From Hermatobates lingyangjiaoensis (taxonomy: Eukaryota; Arthropoda; Insecta; Hemiptera; Hermatobatidae): a DNA stretch of 64,000 nucleotides. Numbering within the stretch: position 1 is the first letter of the stretch; each line of letters starts with the position of its first letter. Location: NCBI GenBank assembly GCA_026182355.1, contig JAPFBL010000167.1, positions 1,029,001 to 1,093,000 of the forward strand, read 5' to 3'. The position numbers and the translations under genes are program-made. Of the stretch, positions 53,759 to 62,700 are shown piece by piece. The notes beneath the pieces were generated by a model, which made no database searches, was not told where the DNA came from, and saw only the letters and a list, made by a program, of their open reading frames with translations.

Positions 53759-56700
53759 GATTTCACATAAACACGTGAAACAACAATAAGAAAATGGGAA
53801 AGATCTTAGTCTTGTTTCCCATTTCTTATTGTGCTTTGATCATTGATTGTTGTTTCACGTGTTTATGTGAAATCTTTTTATATATATATATTAATGATCA
53901 AACCACAATAAGAAAATGGGAAAGCAAGACTAAGATCTTTCAACCGTAACAAGCGGTCTTCGTCAGAGTCAAAAACCCAACTTAACTCTGACGAAGACCG
54001 CTTGTTATGGTTGAAAGATCTTAGTCTTGCTTTCCCATTTTCTTATTGTGGTTTGATCATTGATTGTTATTTCACGTGTTTATGTGATATCTTTATATAT
54101 ATATATATATATATATAGATATATATATACATTGTTGAAAATGACACCAAATTTAGCTGATACCTGTTTCTTAACAAGTTTCTCAATTTTTCTAAATAAC
54201 ACTCTCGTTATTTCGTCTACATAATAAAGTACATCTCCTATGGTCGACATGTTTCGAATGATCAACGTTCATCATCAGGACGTGAATAAGATCCAAGGTG
54301 AAATATCTGGTCTGGAAATATATAACCAGATATTTCACCTTAGATCTTATTCACGTCCTGATGATGAATGTTGATCATTCGAAACATGTCGACCATAGGA
54401 GATGTACTTTATTATGTAGACGAAATAACGAGAGTGTTATTTAGAAAAATTGAGAAACTTGTTAAGAAACAGGTATCAGCTAAATTTGGTGTCATTTTCA
54501 ATAATGTGAGTATCAAAGAAGGACTGCTACCAAAATTTACGAATATGTATATATATATCAGCGCACAAACTAGTATACTTTATTCAGAAAAGGGAATAAC
54601 ATTTCTTGACTAAAATAACTCGTTCAGTTTAGATAGTCAGCGTTGCACTATGAACTAAACAGAAGAAAGAAAGTTATGTGATGTGGGATTGAGAGGGGAG
54701 GGAGATAGCAGTGATATATTAACGTATATCAACATCCAAAACACAATAAGAAATGAGAAAAAAGACTAAGATCCTTCAATCTTCTTCCTAGGCTTCCTCG
54801 TAAAGTTGGTTTTAATATAGTTTCTATAATCGTAATTACGTAGCCAATATGCTAATAAAACCTCTCCCAGGGAAGTAGAGTACAGTGGTATTTATAAAAT
54901 CTCGTGTAAAAGTTGCCATAAAATTTATGTTGGTCAAACTGTTAAATCATTAAAAACAATGGTATCAAACAGCACCAATACAACCTAAGTAGTCAGAAAA
55001 AATATAATATTATCCTTGCATATGAAAACTTCATATTGATTGGACCGGAGTTAAAATAATTACTTATATTAAATTAATATATACTTATATTAGATATTAT
55101 AGAATCCTCTCTGATCAAATGTTATAAACATTAGTAACGGTTTGTTCAAACTTGACTCAGTCCTCACGATGGCAATAGCCACATCTAAGAGGGTTGACAG
55201 CTAGCACTTAGACGGCCATTGGCCTTTCCTGCTCTTATGACCTATCTTATTGATATTCCCCCATACAAGATGGTTCTAAATCTTTGGTTTCAGTTGGAAT
55301 TTGACTCCGACGAAGACCGCTTGTTATGGTTGAAGATATTAGTCTTTTTTCTCATTTCTTATTGTGGTTTGGATGTTGATAGTTATTTCAAGTGTTTATT
55401 GTGAAATCTTGTTATATTAACGTATATCAATGATCAAACCACAATAAGAAATCGAAAAACAAGACTAAGATCTTTCAACCGTAACAAGCGGTCTTCGTCA
55501 GAGTCAAAAACCCAACAGTTGGGTTTTTGACTCTGACGAAGACCGCTTGTTACGGTTGAAAGATCTTAGTCTTGTTTTCCCATTTCTTATTGTGGTTTGA
55601 TCATTGATTGTTATTTCACGTGTTTGTGTGAAATCTTTTTATTAACGTATATGTATCGGTATAACATATGTTGGGAGTATTAAGTGTTAACTGTGTTGAA
55701 AACCTAACTACAAAAGTAAAATTTATTAAACTTTATATGTATATGTATGATCCATTTTTAATTATTGAAAAAGGAGAGGAACAACATATGTTATATATTT
55801 TTAATTCTTTTCACAATCACCTATAATTTACATGAAACATGTAAAGATGATAGGAAGCCTTCCATTTTTAGATTTGAAGTTATAGAAGGTGAAAATTACT
55901 GGAAACTTGCTTGGTGTAACTGATTGGTATACAAAACCAACAAGTGTGGAAGAATTCCGAATGATTACTCACTCTCCTTATGCGATGAATCAAAAATTGA
56001 ATTGAAAAATTTAGTGAAAAATTGATTGACTTTAACAGGTTATGTTTCGTGAATAACAGTAAGAAAAAGATAAAAATATTATCACAGAAAAATGGTTACC
56101 CAAATATTTAAATTAAACGTTATTTGCTTAAAGATTTAATACAGCAATCAGAAAATTCTATTGACAATATTAATCTAGAAGTTTTAAATAAGAAGTATTT
56201 CAAATCTCCATTTATCCAGGATTAATCACTGACAATTAAAAAAGACAAGTTGAAGCTGAATGTTAACACAAGTTTCCCACCATTGTGTAATAAAAGAAAA
56301 GCCAAATCACTGTTTTTGAACTTAAAGGATAAAGTAGCCTGGAGTTAGAGAACAATCTGATTTATGTTACAAATTTTAAAGGTTATAACAAGCAGGGCTT
56401 CGGATAGAGACGTTTTTTTATAGAATTGATTACACAAAGATTTTTATTCAATAAGAACGAATAAAGTAATACATCTCACGCATTAACCGAATCGTACATT
56501 ATTGATTTTGATAACATGATTACTGTTGATGAACAAAGAAGAAAAACACATGAAATGTTGCATATTAAAAGGGACAAACATCTTCTAATCATAGAAGTGA
56601 TATTATAAATTAGAATAATAATTTTTCAGGTGTATGAAGTTGACTTTATAATGGTTGCACAAAATCACACTAAATCAAAGTCAATTTTTAGGGGGATGGT

Positions 56701-59700
56701 TAAATCCCAAAATTATAACATTGTGCATGTCCAGTTTCCTTGAATTGTTACTTAATTTAAAAAAATTACCACTAAAGATAAGCGTTGCATGATTAAAGTT
56801 GATTTAGGTTTTTTGGTAGCACAAACTTTCATCTTGGGTTACTCTAGCACTTGCAAGAGTAGCAGCTGATAAGTTACAATGTCAAGTTCTTGTTTGTAAT
56901 TCCGTACTCAATACAGTTCTTGTCTTTATTTCACTTATAAAACAATTATATCTCCTGCCATTCCCAAATTTTCAAAAATGATGCATGTCTTCCATTTTTG
57001 TAATTTATAGACTGTGAGTACCCGATTTTTTTTTTTCAATGACTAAGATAAAATGTTGTGTTTCTTCTTGAATGCTAGCTATTTTAAAAAAAAATATTTA
57101 AGAAAACTTGTTCTATGAATAAGATGCCTCTAACGTAGGATTATAAATTTTGCTAACCACTGTACACATAGATGTCAGGATAGCACAACAAATACATTTG
57201 TATTAAACTTTTCTATCTGTAAAAGTACTTTTTGGACACCATACCGAATTTTAAAGGTTTGATAAAAAAAAATCGAAACCTATGGATGTAATCAAAAAGA
57301 AGCTTAATCTTCCTCCAAGCCTAATGAAAAACGCTAATGAAAAGCCAAGCCTTGAGATATGTGATATTTACGCTATGATATATGTGTTATATATATATAT
57401 ATATGAGTTGTGTATATATATTATTGAGATATGTGTTATATGTGATAGATATGTGTTACGCTAGGGTGAAAAAGATTGAGATGCTATGATTTTTGTATAC
57501 ATATTATATACTTTTTGAGATACATAATATTACGTTTATGTACTATTCAATTGATGGATAATCTCAGAAGTATTTCCACTTCATGTGTTGTGAATATTTC
57601 TGGTAAATGGTGTTCTTCTGTTCTTGAAACTGTAATAATATACTAGCATTAGAAAAAAAAGTTTTTGTGATATTAGATTGATAAATCATTGATAACAAAA
57701 TAAAAATATGTTATCAATGTTTTTGAAAGCATGCTATTATGAATTAATTATATTCGAAAAAAAGATTTTACATAAACACGTGAAATAAGTCTTGAAATTA
57801 GTCTTGTTTTACCATTTCTTATTGTGGTTGATCATTAACTATATTCAAAATAACAGAGAATTTTTTCTTCCATGACTTGGATACTTTAATGGAAATTAAT
57901 GTTCAGCTAAGCATGCTTGATTTAAATAAATATGAAGTATAATCTTTTCTATAAGTAAACATTTATATAGTGGTATGTAAAAAAACTCCTCGATTCTGAT
58001 GTTTTGACCAATGCATTAGCTAATCTGATAACATTTCTTGATGTTTGGTTTTGAGATTGATATTAATGTTTAGTTTAAATGTCAACTTAACGGTTTAATG
58101 CTAATTTATTTAATAGCCACACCGTTTGAGATGCCTAAATGATATTCGGAAGATTTATAGTTTTCGTGTGCAAAGTAAGTGCAAAAATCCCTTACATTCG
58201 GTACTATTAAAAGCATGGATCAAACCTATTACTTATTTTTTGCAACTCTACCATTTATTTAGACTCGACAAAATATGTATTTATATTTTTTTTAAAAATG
58301 ATAAAATTATAGCAAATGTTGATTTAATTCAAGAACATAACAATGATAGGGACTATTATTAAGTTATGATTGTCGGTTCAAGTCGGGTTCATTAAGCGAT
58401 CGGATTCGTTTACCGTAATTTTATTAAGATCTATATAGTTAAAATAATTAATTTGTTAAGTAAATGTTCTTAAAATTTAGATAATAATCAACTAGAGTGT
58501 TATAATAGGTAAACAACAACTATTGACACAGTATTAATGGGTACGTTGAAAAAACATTAAACTGAACTATTATCATTGATTGATGACATAACTTTTACAT
58601 TTATTATATGATTTAATAATTTAAATAATGAATTTATAAATAAAAAATTAATTGTTTAAAAATAAATTTATAATGAATTTATAAATTATTTAATAATTAT
58701 TATTTAATATTTTATATTTTATTTATAGTAATGCTGAACTTTTTACGAGTCAAGGTTTTTTAATTATGGCTTTTCTTTTCATTTTTGAGTCCCTTTTTAC
58801 TGTTGCCAGTGTTCTTATAGTTGTGTAATACCTTATAGTGTTTTAGTATGATACTTGAACAATAATTATCTTTTTAATTATTAAAGTTCATTTGAGAGTT
58901 TATGGATGGTTCTGTTGAATAACTTTAGCACCCAGTGGGCCGCCTGTTGGTTTTGCTGGTTCAGCACGATCGTCATCAGAAATCATCACCCAATGGCAAC
59001 CTCCTATTGAAGAACATCGCAACGGTCAAATTCTGGGTTACATCATTAGGTACAGGTTGTATGGTTACAACCACAGCCCTTGGAACATTCACAACATTAC
59101 TAACGAGGTGCTCACGCATTTATCTTTTACCATTGCTAAATCAGTCATGATTTCAATTTGTTTTCCCTGGTTTACTTTTTAAAACAGAGTTAAGGTATAG
59201 TTAACACAGGGATATTGTTTATAGTACAGAGATTAATATATGTTTGTAAAAGTTATATACCATTAAGTATATTATACAAAATATATATGCACTAAAAAAT
59301 TGGGAAGACGATACAAACTGGACACAATACGAGTTTAAAAAAGGGTAACATAACACACAGAGTAAAGAAACACAATTACTAACTCAAATTTTCACATAAG
59401 CATATTTCATTACAATGCACAGCAGCCTCTGCGTTTGACGACTTTAAAGCTGGCCTGCTCCAATTTCCTAACAACTCTGCGGAGGGCTGGTGTTTTTTCA
59501 GTGTAATTGTTTCCCTTCACTGTATTTGTCTTTTTTTTTTCACTTAAATTTTGTGTTGCATTATAAAGTTTTGTTTTTCGTCTGAAAATTGTGATTTTCT
59601 TTTTACATCTGCTTATGTTAAAGTAATATACCTCCTGGGCAACTGATATGGCATTTAACACCAGCCCACCAGAGTGTTAGGAAATTGAATCAGACCAGCT

Positions 59701-62700
59701 TTAAAGTCGTCAACGCAGAGGCTGCTGTGAATTTCAATGAAATATATAAATTATAAAATCACACAAGGGGTTCTTGAGGATTTTGGTCATAAAACATACA
59801 ACTCCTGATTATAAACTGACGTTTCTCCAAAAGTTGTTTGGCATTTTCAAGACTAAAAAACAATTGATTAACGACATAAGTAAAGCAAGATAAAATCATC
59901 ACCGGACACCACCCAACAGAAAACAAACAACACAAACAAAAATTTTTTTCAAGAGAACCACAAAAGATGATAAAATACCTAGTGTTATTATTATTTAAAA
60001 ACAGAACCCCTTGTGTGAATTTGAAATATCAGTGGCCGAGAAGCTATATCAATATATAAATTATATACTTGTTCAGACATCAGATCGAAAACCTTTCTCT
60101 TTTCTTCTCTGATTTTCAACTAAAGAAGAAGTAGTGTTGTAAAATCCAAGATAGTATGTGTTATGTATTCTGTTCTGTATCATTTTTAATTTCATAAATC
60201 TCAACCACCAATTTTCTATTTTGAAAAATACAGAAGAAATCTGAAAATCTAAAGAGAAACTAAAGTTGTTTACGGATACTTGTGAGAGTTTAATTCCTCT
60301 TTAGAAGTTGTAAAGTGGAATTCATTCGTCTCTCCCTTGACTTATTATTCACTGAATTAACTTATTCATTCTTTTGAGGTTTACTAATTTAACGCTTTCT
60401 TCATGATTGATTGGTTTTTCAGGCGCAGAGAAATTTCTTAATACAAGATTTAATCACCTGGAAGGATTACATGCTTCAGATCGCTGCTTACAACAATAAA
60501 GGCGTGGGTGTTTTTAGCGATGGCATTAAGATCAAAACAAAGGAAGGAGGTAGATTTTATATAAATTTTGAGATTTTATCACTTAATAACTTCATTATAT
60601 AATTTAATTTTACTTAATTATAAGTAATATTGTATTGGAAATAATCAAGGCTAGTCAGCCTTGTAACTCCTCTTGTTTAGCCATACTGTTTTGAAATCTG
60701 CCAATTTTATAAAGCTTTTGGGTCTTAATGGATCTGCTAATACCTCTAAGCAGGATTAGGGGATGCTGAACTGAAAAATGCATATCAGGGGAGCTACCGC
60801 CATCTTGACAGCATAGGGACAGTCAATAGTCTCTACTGTATGTTGTTTTACACAGATGATCCTATGATTTACCAATGGTAATCTTATGTTTGGTAACCAT
60901 ATCATGTTCTGTGGGGCACTTGTGTATTTATAGTCCCATCTTACTACATTAGGTAGAATAAAGATATCGGAATTGGATCCCTCATAGCCAAATGACTTAT
61001 ATGACAACTAGTGAGTAAGGCAAAGCATTGTTTAAAAAAAATACATTAGGCAAATCTTAATAATAAATGTATTGGAAACTGCGAAGCCAAATATTGGAGC
61101 TATTATTTTCAAGATACTCTGCCAGTGATAAATTATTTGTAACTTTTTTTTTATATAACTTGTATATACCTAAGTTTTAAAAAATCATAATATAAAATAT
61201 ATTTGTAGTCCCTGAAGCTCCTCCTGGAAATGTTCAAGTGAAAGCCATGAATTCTACGTCTATACTGGTCTCCTGGAAGCCTCCCAACCCACAGAAAATC
61301 AACGGAATCAACCAAGGCTACAAAATACAGGCCTACCAAAGTGAGTGATGCAGAAATAAAAACTGTCTAATTATTCATAATGTTATACTTTAAGTTTGAT
61401 TGGTGTACTCCTTATAATTCAAATGATTAACTTTAGATATCTTTTTTTTATTTTCCCTGAATTTCATGTTTAATTGTTTTCAGTTATAATTTAAACTGCT
61501 AAAACTTTTTTACCTCAAATAGTTGACATCATTGGTTTATTTAATAATAAGTTAAATTGAAAAACAAATATGAAGATAAATCAAACGTAAAAGTAATTAG
61601 TCCTGGTTGTATATTGTATACTTTAATAGTGATAGTTTTATGTTATACCTGCTATAAGGAGGTTTTATATATATAAACAATTAAACTTCATCAGTATTCG
61701 GTCAGTTCTTCAAGTTCAAATTAAACTCTCCTTGCTACCGTTTCGGTTTTTATTTCAAACCTTTTTCATAAGCAGAAGTATAAAATTGTGAAACATAAAA
61801 GCGTAAGTATTACATTAGAGATTATTTTTAAAAAATGCCAATTTCAACAACTGTCTAGCTTGAATAAACACTTTTGAATTCTAAGGGTTTGTGATTGTTT
61901 TTTTAAAAAAAAAATTGTTAATTAGTTTCATATAATTTTATCATTGTCAAGTGTAGTAGCCAATGAAAATAAATCAATTAATTTAAATTTGCTATGATAA
62001 TAGGTTTATCATTATCTTATTTTTTTTTAATGAACTGAAACAACGACCAACGACGAACGAATATATCCGCGCACTATAGTGCACGTCGAACTAGCAGTTC
62101 CAGACCAGAGGCCTTCTACTGCTTGCTTACTGTGCTACTATAACTTGGAATGTCAGTAATTCATGTCAGATATAAGTTCGTCTGTACAGTAAAGATGTCG
62201 AATTCGCGGTCATGTGGTCTTGTTGAGGTCATGGTTTTCAAAGTTTTTAGTCATCAGTTAGAAAAGTAGTCAGATAGTCAGTGGATGAAGTAATTGTTCA
62301 GTGAGGTTGAGGAAGGTTGGTGGCAGGATTTAGAGTTTGTACAAGGAGGTTTGGATGAGTAGATAGTTTGTTGTCTTCATTGGTAGTAAGTCGAGTGATG
62401 TAACTATCTATGGATTCCATTTTCAAATCATGGTGAATATCAACATTATGGGCGTACCAAGGAGTCCTGGCTATAAGGCGGGCACAGTTATTTTGAACAA
62501 TCTGGATACACGCTTGTTCGTTGGTGCAGCTCTAAACCAGACGGAGCATCCATAATTCATCACTGAACGAAGAACCCCCTTATAGACAAGGTCCTTGACC
62601 GAATCGGGAGAATTCCTTGATTTGAAAACAGAATATAGATTGCACATCAAGTAAATTCCAAGCTTGGATTTATTATGAAGGTGTTGCTTGAAAGTTAATC

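Larger units (their letters stand above)
53892..54130. repeat. palindrome of the GATCTTTCAACCG family, complete pair, with TA tail
   Basis: Arms around 53971-53984 (AAAAACCCAACTTA), motifs in both arms, TA run 54094-54130 outside. Confidence 0.93.
54131..54560. mobile_element. head-to-head pair of PLE 5' ends with hammerhead motifs and N-terminal coding
   Basis: A palindrome centred near 54318. Each arm carries, outward from the centre, ATTTCACCTTAGATCTTATT, a hammerhead-like motif, and an open frame beginning MSTIGDVLYYVDEITRVLFR. In the right arm it continues through KKQVSAKFGVIFNNVSIKEG and LLPKFTN. The two arms are nearly identical, suggesting recent insertion or conversion. TA runs lie outside. 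Confidence 0.8.
55427..55640. repeat. palindrome of the GATCTTTCAACCG family, most symmetrical copy
   Basis: Arms 55427-55516 and 55517-55606 with centre AAAACCCAACAGTTGGGTTTT. Both motifs are consensus. This copy is flanked by TTAACGTATA on both sides instead of a long TA run. Confidence 0.95.
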
